Assembly: GCA_905479625.1 (NCBI GenBank)
Contig: CAJQNF010000051.1
Span: 1 to 64,000 of the forward strand
Origin: an uncultured Flavobacteriaceae bacterium
Lineage (GTDB): Bacteria; Bacteroidota; Bacteroidia; Flavobacteriales; Flavobacteriaceae
DNA length: 64,000 bases
Reading direction: 5' to 3'
Positions 17,007-27,500 of this stretch are shown here, in pieces. The notes beneath the pieces were generated by a model that was not told the origin of the DNA, made no database searches, and was given only the letters and a program-made list of their open reading frames with translations. The first letter of the stretch is position 1. Every line of letters starts with the position of its first letter. The position numbers and the translations under genes were made by a program.

Positions 17007-19811
17007 ATGAGGCGACTTTTATTTTTTGTAATTTATGCATTACAGTTCCAGGGTTTATCTGCTCAAGAAATACCTCCTGTGCAGAATTATGGCATTGCTG
17101 ATTTTGCTGCGGGCAGTCAAAACTGGTCTATAGCCCAGTCAAAAGATAAACACCTTTTTTTTGGTAATAATATTGGTTTATTAGAGTTTGACGGGTCTCA
17201 CTGGACACTGCATCCTTCTCCTAACGGAACCATTATTAGAGCGGTTCATACCTTTAATGACCTTGTTTATACTGGGGGTTATATGGATTTTGGATATTGG
17301 AAAAAAAATGATCTTGGACTTCTGGATTATTTTTCCTTGACAAATGAATTGTCGATAGAACTCATAGAAGATGAACACTTTTGGAATATAACCTCAAGAA
17401 ATGAGTGGATTTTGTTTCAGTCTTTAGATCGAATATATCTTTATAATTCAAAGAGTCAAAAGGTTGAAGTAATTGAGCTGGTGATGTCTCGAGCAAAAAT
17501 ATTCAATCTGTCGGATAATATTTATGTACAGAAAGGTGATGGAGGGCTTTACAGCATTCAAAACGGTAAAGCCGTTCTAGAATCTGATGACCCATTATTT
17601 CAAGATAATTTTGTTGTCGGATTATTTGAACATGAGGATGGTCTACTAATTTTTTTGGAGAAAGGATCTTTTTACCTTTTAAAGAATGGAATTATTGAAG
17701 AATGGAGAATTGATAACCTGGAACTGAGTCCTGATTCGATCATTTATTGCAGTATCAAACTACATGACGGCAGTTTTATTCTTGGAACTGTGTCTAAAGG
17801 TTATATCCGTTTGGATAGCCAGGGTCATATTTTGGAAAGAATTGATCAGGAAAAAGGTTTAGGGAATAATACCATTCTGTCCGCATATGAAGATTTCGAT
17901 AAAAACCTTTGGCTGGGTCTCGACAATGGAATTAGTGTCGTTAATTTAAACTCAGCATTTAAATTTTATACTGATAATAAGGGAAAGTTGGGGTCAGTCT
18001 ATTCATCCCTTGAGGATGAAGACAATTTTTATCTGGGGACAAATCAGGGGCTTTACACGAAAAGAAAATCGGTGACTGAGGATTTTCAATTAATAAAAGG
18101 CACTGCCGGGCAAGTTTGGGATTTAAAAAAAATATACGGTACAATTTTTTGTGGGCACACGAAGGGTACTTTTTTGATAAAGGGCAATGTGGCCAATCTT
18201 ATTTATACACAATCAGGTACCTGGGAAGTTAAAAAGGTTCCTGGAAGAAAGGATATATTACTTCAGGGAAATTACAATGGTTTAAGCACCTTGGTCAACA
18301 TCAATGGGCGGTGGGTTACTGGTGGAAAAGTAGAAGGATTTGATATTTCATCTAAATCATTTGATTTTGTAGAAATGAACAAGTTGGTTGTAAACCATGA
18401 GTTTAAAGGACTGCATGTACTCGATATGGATGATGAATTGAATTTAGTAAAAAAAATATCCGTAATTCAGCCAATAGGTTTTGATTCAAATGTATTTACA
18501 TATCAGAATGCGGTCAGATATGCCTCGAATGAAGGTATATATACATTAGATCTTTTTACAACTCAGTTAAAAAAAGATACTTTGTTAACCTCTCTTTTAT
18601 ACGAGAGGAATGATGCAATCTTTGGAAGATTGATTTCAGAAAAGACGCAAGGAAGGCTATGGGGTTTTTCTCCGGATAATATTATTTACCTCACTCAAGA
18701 TAGGTTTGACGGTATTCCTGAAAGAAAAGAGATTGCTATACCACGGTTTTTTAGGCAGAATCAGGGGCTTACTGGTTATGAGAATATTTCTTTAACTACT
18801 CAAGGAAATTACATTATCGGTTCTTCAAATGGCTTTGTTGTGATGGACCTTCGTAAATTTCAGGAACGCGATTACACTATTCAGATCAATACTATTCAGA
18901 AAAAGTTTCAAAATTCGGAAAATGAGTATGTCATTATTGATGAGGCTGGTAAATTTAGTTTTGAAGAGAATAGTTTTATAGTATCGTTTAGTGTTCCTAC
19001 TTATGATAAATATAGTGCGATTTCCTACCAATACCAATTAGTGGGTTTATATGATGGCTGGAGTAAATGGATGAATGAATCCAATATCTCTTTAGAAAAT
19101 TTACCTTTTGGTGATTACGTGCTGAATATCAGGGGCAGGGTAGGTAATACATTGACCAGCAATGTCGCTTCCTATAATTTTAGCGTTCAAAAGCCTTGGT
19201 ACTTGTCAAATATGGCCATCATCGTTTATATATTGATTTTCGCAGTTATTATGTTTGTGATCAACAGACTTTTTTCCAGATATTACAAAAATCAAAGAAA
19301 TAGATTGATTGAAGATAATAAGAAAAAGATAGAGCTGACTCAAATGGAGAGTAAGCAAGAGATCATGAAATTAAGAAATGATAGACTCAGAAACGAATTA
19401 GAAAGTAAGAATAGAGAATTGGCAACAACAGCGATGAGTTTGATCAATAAGAATGAGTTGTTACTCGGAATTAAACATGATTTGTTGCAAATGGGAGATA
19501 AGGCTTCTCGTGATGAGGTCATCAAAGTGGTCAATAAGAATCTTAATAATAATAGTGACTGGGAGTTTTTCAAAGAAGCATTTAATAATGCGGATAAAGA
19601 TTTTTTAAATAAAATGAAAAACAAACATCCGGAACTAACAGCAAACGATTTGAAATTTTGTGCCTTCTTAAGGCTTAATCTCAGTTCTAAGGAAATTGCT
19701 CCATTGTTGAATATCTCTGTAAGAAGTGTCGAAATTAAGAGATATCGATTAAGAAAAAAAATGAACCTGGATCATTCGATTAACCTAATTGATTACATCT
19801 TGGAAATTTGA
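17007..19811 (+). CDS. SusR-like membrane regulator (propeller, Y_Y_Y, HTH)
   Basis: A 934-residue sensor-regulator. A signal sequence is followed by a periplasmic region of beta-propeller repeats (about 25-640; for example NLWLGLDNGISVVN). A Y_Y_Y-type domain (about 645-725) and a transmembrane helix near 735-757 (NMAIIVYILIFAVIMFVINR) come next. A coiled coil leads to a LuxR-type helix-turn-helix at the C-terminus (LSSKEIAPLLNISVRSVEIKRY). There is no histidine kinase or receiver domain, so it is not a hybrid two-component system but resembles SusR. It probably binds an oligosaccharide in the periplasm and switches on the downstream SusCD genes. Confidence 0.9.
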   Translation: MRRLLFFVIYALQFQGLSAQEIPPVQNYGIADFAAGSQNWSIAQSKDKHLFFGNNIGLLEFDGSHWTLHPSPNGTIIRAVHTFNDLVYTGGYMDFGYWKKNDLGLLDYFSLTNELSIELIEDEHFWNITSRNEWILFQSLDRIYLYNSKSQKVEVIELVMSRAKIFNLSDNIYVQKGDGGLYSIQNGKAVLESDDPLFQDNFVVGLFEHEDGLLIFLEKGSFYLLKNGIIEEWRIDNLELSPDSIIYCSIKLHDGSFILGTVSKGYIRLDSQGHILERIDQEKGLGNNTILSAYEDFDKNLWLGLDNGISVVNLNSAFKFYTDNKGKLGSVYSSLEDEDNFYLGTNQGLYTKRKSVTEDFQLIKGTAGQVWDLKKIYGTIFCGHTKGTFLIKGNVANLIYTQSGTWEVKKVPGRKDILLQGNYNGLSTLVNINGRWVTGGKVEGFDISSKSFDFVEMNKLVVNHEFKGLHVLDMDDELNLVKKISVIQPIGFDSNVFTYQNAVRYASNEGIYTLDLFTTQLKKDTLLTSLLYERNDAIFGRLISEKTQGRLWGFSPDNIIYLTQDRFDGIPERKEIAIPRFFRQNQGLTGYENISLTTQGNYIIGSSNGFVVMDLRKFQERDYTIQINTIQKKFQNSENEYVIIDEAGKFSFEENSFIVSFSVPTYDKYSAISYQYQLVGLYDGWSKWMNESNISLENLPFGDYVLNIRGRVGNTLTSNVASYNFSVQKPWYLSNMAIIVYILIFAVIMFVINRLFSRYYKNQRNRLIEDNKKKIELTQMESKQEIMKLRNDRLRNELESKNRELATTAMSLINKNELLLGIKHDLLQMGDKASRDEVIKVVNKNLNNNSDWEFFKEAFNNADKDFLNKMKNKHPELTANDLKFCAFLRLNLSSKEIAPLLNISVRSVEIKRYRLRKKMNLDHSINLIDYILEI

Positions 19812-20081
19812 CACGCTACAAGTGTTAATAAATAGTCAATATTACTACAACATTACCACAACATTTATTTCTTAATATAAAGTTAACGTCAGTTTGCAGT
19901 TTTTTTTCTCCACTGATTCGGCATAGTCATATCCACCGTTTTAAAGCACTAGTTGTACTATTTTATCAATTTTATGTACTCTATTATCAAGGATTGCTGC
20001 ACGTTGTATGTTTTTTGTATAGGCATAAAAAGAAAAATTATGTCAGATCTCTTGTATTTTTCGGATTCAAAATATTGTTAT

Positions 20082-23000
20082 ATGAAGTCAAAAATAATTT
20101 TACTTGTGCTCTTTTTTGCAGTAACATTTGGATTTGCTCAAAATGTTACGGTAACAGGAGTAGTTTATGAAAGTGCTGATAGCCCTTTACCGGGTGTTAG
20201 TATTTTAGTTAAAGGAACCAGTTTGGGGACGGCGACCGATTTTGATGGAAATTTTAGTCTTGATGACGTTCCTATCTCATCAGTGTTGGTTTTTTCATAT
20301 GTTGGTTTTCAAAATTATGAGGTTCAAATTGAAAACGATACCCCATTAACGATAACTCTGTTAGAAGATGCAGAGGCATTGGATGAGGTCATTTTGATTG
20401 GTTATGGAACTCAGTCAAAAAAGGAAATAACCGGTGCTGTATCGGTAGTTGGATCAGAGACCATCGAAAAACTGAATCCGGTACGTGTTGAACAGGCTTT
20501 ACAAGGGCAGGTTTCAGGTGTTAGCATAACAGCCCAATCAGGATCTCCTGGTAGTGGATCTAATATTAGAATACGTGGTGTAACTACAAATGGTAATAAT
20601 AATCCATTAATACTAGTAGATGGAAATGTGATAGAAGACCTGAGTGTGATCAATCCAAATGATATTGAGAGCATAAACGTATTAAAAGATGCGACAGCAG
20701 GTATATATGGTGTGAGAGCGGCTAATGGGGTAATTTTGATTACGACCAAATCAGGTTCTATGAGCAGCGACCTTAAATTTGATTTGGATACATATGGTGG
20801 GATTCAGGAAACAACAAGACAATTACCTGTATTAGATGCAACTGAATATGGCGTTCTTGTAAATGAGGCTTTTGTTGCCGGTGGAGATTCTCCACCTTTT
20901 TTAGATTTTACGCAATTAGGTTCAGGTACAGACTGGCAAAAAGAAATATTTCAAACGGCTCCTATCGCTAATGTCAATTTCGCAGTCAATAAGGGTTGGG
21001 AAAACTCTAAGCTATCTGCGGGTACTTCCTATCTTACCCAAGATGGTATTGTTGGAGGAAGCGATGCTAATTTTAATCGTTTTACAGGGAGAGTGAATTA
21101 TAACCTTGATTTTTTCAAGAATTTTAAGCTAAATACTTCATGGATCTATACAAGTACCAATAGAAAGAACTTATTGGAAAATACCCTTGGTTCTGTGCTA
21201 TTCAATGCTTTGAATATGGCACCGAATTTAACGGTAAGGGATCAAAATGGTGATTACACATTGGCAGAAGGGCTGGGGAACGAAGTTATTAATCCTAAAG
21301 CACAAATTGAAAATACTTATAACAATACCCATGTTGACAAAATCAGTGGAGCTATTGGTGTTAATTATAATTTTTTAGAACATTTTACTGCTGAATCAAG
21401 ATTCCAGTTTAACTATTCTGAAGTAACAGGTAAAGTTTTTTCACCCGAAGTATACTATGGTTCAGGTAAGGTCTTTAACGTAACCAGAAATAGTGTAACT
21501 GAATATCAAAATATTTACAGAGATTATACCTGGGATAATTTTATTACCTATAAAAACACCTTTGGTGACGATCATAACTTAACAGCATTGCTTGCGATGT
21601 CAGTGCGTCAAGAAAGTGGTCAATTTTCAGGGGAAACGGGATTCGATATTCCTGACAATTCTTATAAGAATGCCAGTATAGAAAATGCATCTGATGTGGT
21701 TGATAATTATCTCAATGGTGGCGACACTTATGATACAAGGTTGCTTTCGTATTTTACAAGAGTTCAATACGATTTTAAGAGTAAATACCTTTTATCAGTT
21801 GTTTTACGGAGAGATGCATCTACAAGATTCGGACCTGAAAACAGAGCTGGATATTTTCCTTCTGTTTCCGCAGGATGGGTCATGTCTGATGAGTCATTTT
21901 TGGAAAAAAGTGACTGGCTGAATTTCATGAAAATAAGAATTAGTTATGGAATCGTTGGGAATGATCGTATTGCTGATTATGGTTATGTATCTCTGTTAAA
22001 TGGTGAAGCTACTTATGTATTTAATAATGAGTTAATCTATGGTAGGGCAGAAGGAGCGTTGGCCAACCCTGAGATCAAGTGGGAGAAACAAAAGACTTTT
22101 GATGTGGGTCTTGACATGAAATTTTTAGACAATAAGATTGATGTCACGATGGATTACTTCAACAAGACAACAGATGATTTGTTGCTTGTTCCTCAGGTTT
22201 CAGGAATTCTTGGAGGAGCAGCACCAGGATCCAGACCACCAATTGTTAACGCAGGTTCAGTTGAAAATAAAGGTTTTGAATTTCTAATTTCATATAGAGA
22301 CGATATCTCTGATGATTTCAGATTCAATATAAGTTATAACATGACCTATCTGAAGAATGAAGTGACTCTTGTAGCCGGTGAAAATGGTTTTGTTACCGGT
22401 GGGTCATTTGGTGTTGGACAAGATCCTCCATCCAGAATGGAAGTCGGACAACCAATCGGATATTTTTACGGACTTAAAACAGATGGTATTTTTCAAAATC
22501 AGGGAGAAGTGGATGATCATGCGACGCAAGTCAATGCCTCGCCAGGAGATCTGAGATATGAAGATATCAATGAAGATGGTAAAATTGACGAAGATGACAG
22601 AACTTATATTGGAGATCCTATTGCACCATGGATTATGGGTTTAAATTTAGGATTGAATTATAAAAACTGGGATTTTGGAGCTAATTTTATCTCTTCTATT
22701 GGAAACGAGATTGTTAGAAACTATGAGCGTAATCAACCACTTACCAACAGGAGCAGCTATTTCTTAAACCGATGGACTGGTGAGGGAAGTACTGATTCTT
22801 TTCCAAGAGTGACTACAGGTCCTAATTCAAACAGTTTATTCTCAGATTTTTATGTAGAAGATGCCTCATATTTGAGGATTTCAAATATTCAACTGGGGTA
22901 CACTTTCAATATGGATAATTCCAAAGGCATTGACAAATTCAGGTTATATGCCTCTGTTAATAATGCTTATACATTCACAAAATACAAAGGATATGACCCA

Positions 23001-23096
23001 TCAGCTTCCACAGGGCAACCAATTGGCGGTGGTATAGATCAAGGATTTTATCCAATTCCAAGAGTCTATATGCTGGGTATAAATCTTAAATTTTAA
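20082..23096 (+). CDS. SusC/RagA family TonB-dependent outer-membrane transporter
   Basis: About 1004 residues from ATG 20082, where a signal peptide begins (KSKIILLVLFFAVTFGFAQ). The open frame extends upstream, but that part is Cys- and Tyr-rich and lacks signal features. Domains in order: CarboxypepD_reg-like (about 20-105, VTGVVYESADSPLPGVSI), TonB plug (GYGTQSKKEITGAV onward), then a large beta-barrel ending in aromatic LGINLKF. It imports oligosaccharides with its SusD partner, whose gene starts five bases later. The long 5' region (19812-20081) may carry its control site. Confidence 0.95.
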   Translation: MKSKIILLVLFFAVTFGFAQNVTVTGVVYESADSPLPGVSILVKGTSLGTATDFDGNFSLDDVPISSVLVFSYVGFQNYEVQIENDTPLTITLLEDAEALDEVILIGYGTQSKKEITGAVSVVGSETIEKLNPVRVEQALQGQVSGVSITAQSGSPGSGSNIRIRGVTTNGNNNPLILVDGNVIEDLSVINPNDIESINVLKDATAGIYGVRAANGVILITTKSGSMSSDLKFDLDTYGGIQETTRQLPVLDATEYGVLVNEAFVAGGDSPPFLDFTQLGSGTDWQKEIFQTAPIANVNFAVNKGWENSKLSAGTSYLTQDGIVGGSDANFNRFTGRVNYNLDFFKNFKLNTSWIYTSTNRKNLLENTLGSVLFNALNMAPNLTVRDQNGDYTLAEGLGNEVINPKAQIENTYNNTHVDKISGAIGVNYNFLEHFTAESRFQFNYSEVTGKVFSPEVYYGSGKVFNVTRNSVTEYQNIYRDYTWDNFITYKNTFGDDHNLTALLAMSVRQESGQFSGETGFDIPDNSYKNASIENASDVVDNYLNGGDTYDTRLLSYFTRVQYDFKSKYLLSVVLRRDASTRFGPENRAGYFPSVSAGWVMSDESFLEKSDWLNFMKIRISYGIVGNDRIADYGYVSLLNGEATYVFNNELIYGRAEGALANPEIKWEKQKTFDVGLDMKFLDNKIDVTMDYFNKTTDDLLLVPQVSGILGGAAPGSRPPIVNAGSVENKGFEFLISYRDDISDDFRFNISYNMTYLKNEVTLVAGENGFVTGGSFGVGQDPPSRMEVGQPIGYFYGLKTDGIFQNQGEVDDHATQVNASPGDLRYEDINEDGKIDEDDRTYIGDPIAPWIMGLNLGLNYKNWDFGANFISSIGNEIVRNYERNQPLTNRSSYFLNRWTGEGSTDSFPRVTTGPNSNSLFSDFYVEDASYLRISNIQLGYTFNMDNSKGIDKFRLYASVNNAYTFTKYKGYDPSASTGQPIGGGIDQGFYPIPRVYMLGINLKF

Positions 23097-23101
23097 TAAC
23101 T

Positions 23102-24565
23102 ATGAAAACACTTAAATTAACATCAGTACTGTTATTATTTATATTTATAATAGTTACTTCCTGCAGTGATGATTTTGTAGATGTTGAATCACAAGATCCA
23201 AACTCAGAAGATTATTTTAACGATGAAGGCGATTATCAGGATGCCTTGATAGGAGCTTATGACCTTTTACAATCATCTTATATCAATGTGATGCTAGGGG
23301 AAATTGCCTCAGACAACACACTCTCTGGAGGTGAAAGTGCAACAGACGTTTTAGGAATACAGGAAATTGACGAAATGATCCATACTCCGGTAAATCAGCA
23401 ATTGAGAGATATTTGGAGCTGGATGTATGCAGGTGTGAATCGTGCAAACTACATCATGGAATTTCAGGATAAAACTGATTTCCCTGGCAAGAATGAAGTC
23501 ATTGGGCAAGTTCGCTTTTTAAGAGCTTATTATTATTTTGAATTGGTAAAATGGTTTGGAGATATACCTTTTTCAGTCGATAAAAGGATTCAGTTTGGAG
23601 ATCAGTTTGAAATTGAAAGAACGCCAAAAGCTGAGGTATACGCCCAGATGGAAAGTGACCTGATCTTTGCTGCAGAAAATTTACCTGCATCTTGGGATGA
23701 AGCTGAGACTGGCAGAGCTACCAAAGGAGCTGCTCAGGCCCTTTTAGGCAAGGTATACCTATATCAGGAGAAATTCTCAGAAGCAGCTGCTGCTCTTGAC
23801 CTGGTTGTCAATGGACCTTATGAATTGGTCACTGACTACAATTCCATATTCGAACAGGAAGGAGAAAATAATATTGAATCTGTTTTTGAAATTCAATATA
23901 CTGATAAGGAAGGGGCCGGATTTGGATGTTTACAATGTAGTGAAGGTAACGTAGCTGTTGGTTTTAATGGTATAAGAAATTATACAGGTCCAGATTTCAA
24001 TTCGGGATTTAGCTTTAATGTGCCAACTCAAAAGGCCGTTGACTTATTTGAAGAAGACGATCTTAGAAAGGATGTTGCAGTACTCGACATAGAGGCCTGG
24101 TCGGCTTCTAACGGATCTACTTTTTCCATAGGCTATAAGCATACCGGTTATTACAACAGGAAGTATATCGCGCGTAAGGGAGGTCTTAATACAGGAGATG
24201 CAAACCTTACCAATCCAAATAATTACAGAGCTATTCGCTTTGCTGATGTGCTGTTGATGGCTGCCGAAGCTTATAACAGAGGTGGGCTGGGAGATGAAAC
24301 TGCACGAATTTATTTAAACCGTGTAAGGGTAAGGGCCGGATTGGCTGAAACCGCAGAAACAGGTACTTCATTGACAACTGAAATCTATAAAGAAAGACGT
24401 GTTGAACTTCTAGGTGAAGGTCATCAGTTCTTTGATTTGGTGAGAACCGGCAGAGCCGCGCAAGAAATACAAGGATTTATAAGTGGGAAGCATGAATTAT
24501 TTCCAATTCCTTCCATAGAAATAGAATTAGCAGGAAACCGTTGGGAACAAAACCCAGGTTATTAA
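23102..24565 (+). CDS. SusD/RagB family glycan-binding lipoprotein
   Basis: A 487-residue surface lipoprotein (TSCSDDF). It shows SusD hallmarks: RFLRAYYYFELVKWFGDIP in the TPR-like part, RAIRFADVLLMAAEAYNRGG, and a C-terminal KHELFPIPSIEIELAGN. It forms the lid of the SusC channel and binds oligosaccharide. It lies five bases after susC-like and 21 before the multi-module binding protein, in one operon. Confidence 0.95.
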   Translation: MKTLKLTSVLLLFIFIIVTSCSDDFVDVESQDPNSEDYFNDEGDYQDALIGAYDLLQSSYINVMLGEIASDNTLSGGESATDVLGIQEIDEMIHTPVNQQLRDIWSWMYAGVNRANYIMEFQDKTDFPGKNEVIGQVRFLRAYYYFELVKWFGDIPFSVDKRIQFGDQFEIERTPKAEVYAQMESDLIFAAENLPASWDEAETGRATKGAAQALLGKVYLYQEKFSEAAAALDLVVNGPYELVTDYNSIFEQEGENNIESVFEIQYTDKEGAGFGCLQCSEGNVAVGFNGIRNYTGPDFNSGFSFNVPTQKAVDLFEEDDLRKDVAVLDIEAWSASNGSTFSIGYKHTGYYNRKYIARKGGLNTGDANLTNPNNYRAIRFADVLLMAAEAYNRGGLGDETARIYLNRVRVRAGLAETAETGTSLTTEIYKERRVELLGEGHQFFDLVRTGRAAQEIQGFISGKHELFPIPSIEIELAGNRWEQNPGY

Positions 24566-24586
24566 AAACACATAAAAAGAAGAAAG

Positions 24587-27500
24587 ATGAAATATTTAAA
24601 AACCCTTTTAGTATTAATTTTATTTGGAACGGCGTTCGTTTCTTGTGAAAAAGACGAAGTTTCTTATGCTTTTCAAGAAATATCGGCGCCTACCAATGTT
24701 ACGGCTAATTTTGATGTAACACAAGATGACTCAGGATTGGTTACTGTAACGCCATCCGGTGAAGGAGCAGAATCATTTAAAGTTTATTGGGGAGAATCTG
24801 CCAATGAAGATCCGGAAATTGTTACTCCAGGTGGATCATTGGATCATACCTATGCAGAAGGAGAATTTAAGGTAAGAGTAGTGGGTGTAGGATCAACAAA
24901 TCTTACCAGCGAGTACCAACAGATGCTAACGGTGTCTTTTAGTGCTCCTGAAGAGTTGAAAGTAACAATAGATCAGAGTTCACCAAATCCAAACTTAATT
25001 AAAGTGAGTGCAACAGCAGTAAACGCAACTTTGTTTGATGTTTACTTTGGTGATGTTGAAGATGAAGAACCAACTCAATTGATGCCTGATGAAACAATAG
25101 AGTACACTTATGAAGCTACCGGTGATTATACCGTAAGAGTTGTTGCTAAAGGTGCAGGAGCTGCGACTTTAGAATATTCAGAAGAAATTACCATAGCAGA
25201 GGCTTCAGGTACAATTGCATTACCAATTACATTTGATGATCCAACGGTAAATTATGTTGAAAATATAGATGGCGCTTTTAGTGTGGTGGATAATTCATCA
25301 AAAGGAGGATCTAATGATACTGATTCAAAAGTAGGTGCCATTGAGAATGCAGGAGATGCCTATGAAGCTATTGTAGTGAATTTAGGAACACCTGTAGATT
25401 TTGCTTCTAATAAGAAGATTACCATAAAACTATATTCAACAACTGCTATTCCTATAGCGATGAAATTTGAAGGAGGAGTTGATGGAGAGCGTGAAAATGA
25501 AGTAGTGGTGCAACATGGTGGAACAGGTTGGGAAGATTTAACTTTTGACTATGCAACCGATGCTACTAAGAGTTATATCGATGGAAACCAAGGTGTAGGA
25601 GAACCATTTGTACCAACTGGAAAATATGCAACCATGGTGATCTTTGTTGATTTTGCGGGAACAACTGCAGGAACATTTTATATTGATGATATAGAACAGG
25701 AAAACCTTAACACAACACCATTGGAGCTTCCGATTAGTTTTGACGATGCATCTGTAAATTATGAAGGATCAATAGATGGGTCTTTCAGTGTGGTTGATAA
25801 CCCTGCTCCGGGAGGTGCAAATAATGTTGCATCCAAAGTAGGTGCTATAGAAAATGCAGGAGAATTGTACGAAGCCATAGTGCTTAACATGGGAGTGCCT
25901 GTAGATTTTAGTAGTAACAAAACTATCACAGCAAAATTATGGTCAACTACAGAATTGCCTGTAGCCATGAAGTTTGAGGGAGGAGTCAATGGAGAGCGTG
26001 AAAATGAAGTCGTTGTAACTCACGGCGGAACAGGTTGGGAGGACTTAACTTTTGACTATGCCAACAATGCTACAAAAAGTTATATAGATGGAAACCAGGG
26101 AGTAGGAGAACCTTTTGTTCCTACAGGGCAATATGCTACTATGGTCATCTTTGTTGATTTTGGAGGACCAACAGCTGGAACATTCTATATTGATGATATA
26201 GTGCAAGAAGGAACAGCGGTAGCATGTACTGAAGAAATGGATGAAAACATTGATCCTGCAGCCGGTGATATCAACTGGACATTTAAATCCAAAGATATTG
26301 ATCACAGTTTTGAACCATTTGGAGATATCGCTTCTGAAATTGTAAATAATCCAAATCCTTCAGGGATCAACGAAAGTTGTAATGTACAGAGTTACATAAA
26401 AACAGCAAATTGTCAAACTTGGTCTGGTGTTGGAAAGGGTTTAGCAAATGCCATCGATCTTACCAGTGCTCCTAATAAAGCCTTTAAGTTAATGGTATAT
26501 GGGGAATCCAAAACAACAAAAGTAACCTTGCAGTTGGAATTTGAACCATTTCCAAATACAGATCCTCTTGTAGCTATTGATCAGGAGATGACAAAAGTAG
26601 GTGAGTGGGAAGAATTAACATTCGATTTCTCAGCGCATTCAGATAAGACTTTTAAAAGTATTATAGTTTATTTTGACAGAGACAACACTTGTGATGATGC
26701 AGTGTATTATTTTGATAACCTGAAACAGGTTGCAGGTGATGACAATGGAGGTGGACCAATTGGCGGAACAGGGCCAACAACTTTCCCTATTGATTTCGAA
26801 ACTGCAGAAACAGGAGCTAGCTCAAAATTTGATGTTTTTGAAGCGGATACACCTCCACTTGAAGTTATTGCTAATCCTGATATGTCAGGAGAAAACACTA
26901 CAGCAACTGTAGCTAAATTTACAGCACCATTTGGTGGAGCCGACTATGCTGGTACGGTTACTGCATTGAAAGACAAATTTACTTTGGATGCAACGAATAG
27001 TTCAGTTTCCATTATGGTTTGGAAATCTGTAATTAGCGACGTAGGAATTAAGTTTGAATCAAATAAGGCTTCAACTGGTGAGATTAAAATTGCCAATACG
27101 AAGATTAACGAATGGGAAGAAATTGTTTTTGATTTTTCAGGTAAAATAGGTGAAGGTAGCTCTACTGATATTGATGCCATAGTTGTCTTCCCTGATTTCG
27201 ATGCCAGAACTCAAGACAATATCGTTTATTTCGATAATATAACTTTATCGGCTTCATCCGGCGGAGGTGGTTCAGGTCCAGATTCTTCTGCTCCTATACC
27301 TTCAGCGAAAACATCTGATGTGAAATCAATTTTTAGCGATGCCTATGACGATGTGGCGGGAACAGATTTTTTCCCAAATTGGGGTCAGGGTACAACTTAT
27401 GAACAAATTGACCTGATGGGTGATGCAGCAATCAAATATGCCAATTTGAATTATCAAGGAATTGCCATTGGATCTGCAGTTGACGCTACAGGATCTGAAA

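Noticed and set aside
19953-20081. N-terminal extension of the SusC-like protein
   Set aside because: The extension is Cys- and Tyr-rich and would bury the signal peptide; the ATG at 20082 starts a normal signal.
20411-20749. Open frame opposite the SusC-like gene
   Set aside because: It is a shadow of the well-supported plug and barrel coding sequence on the other strand.
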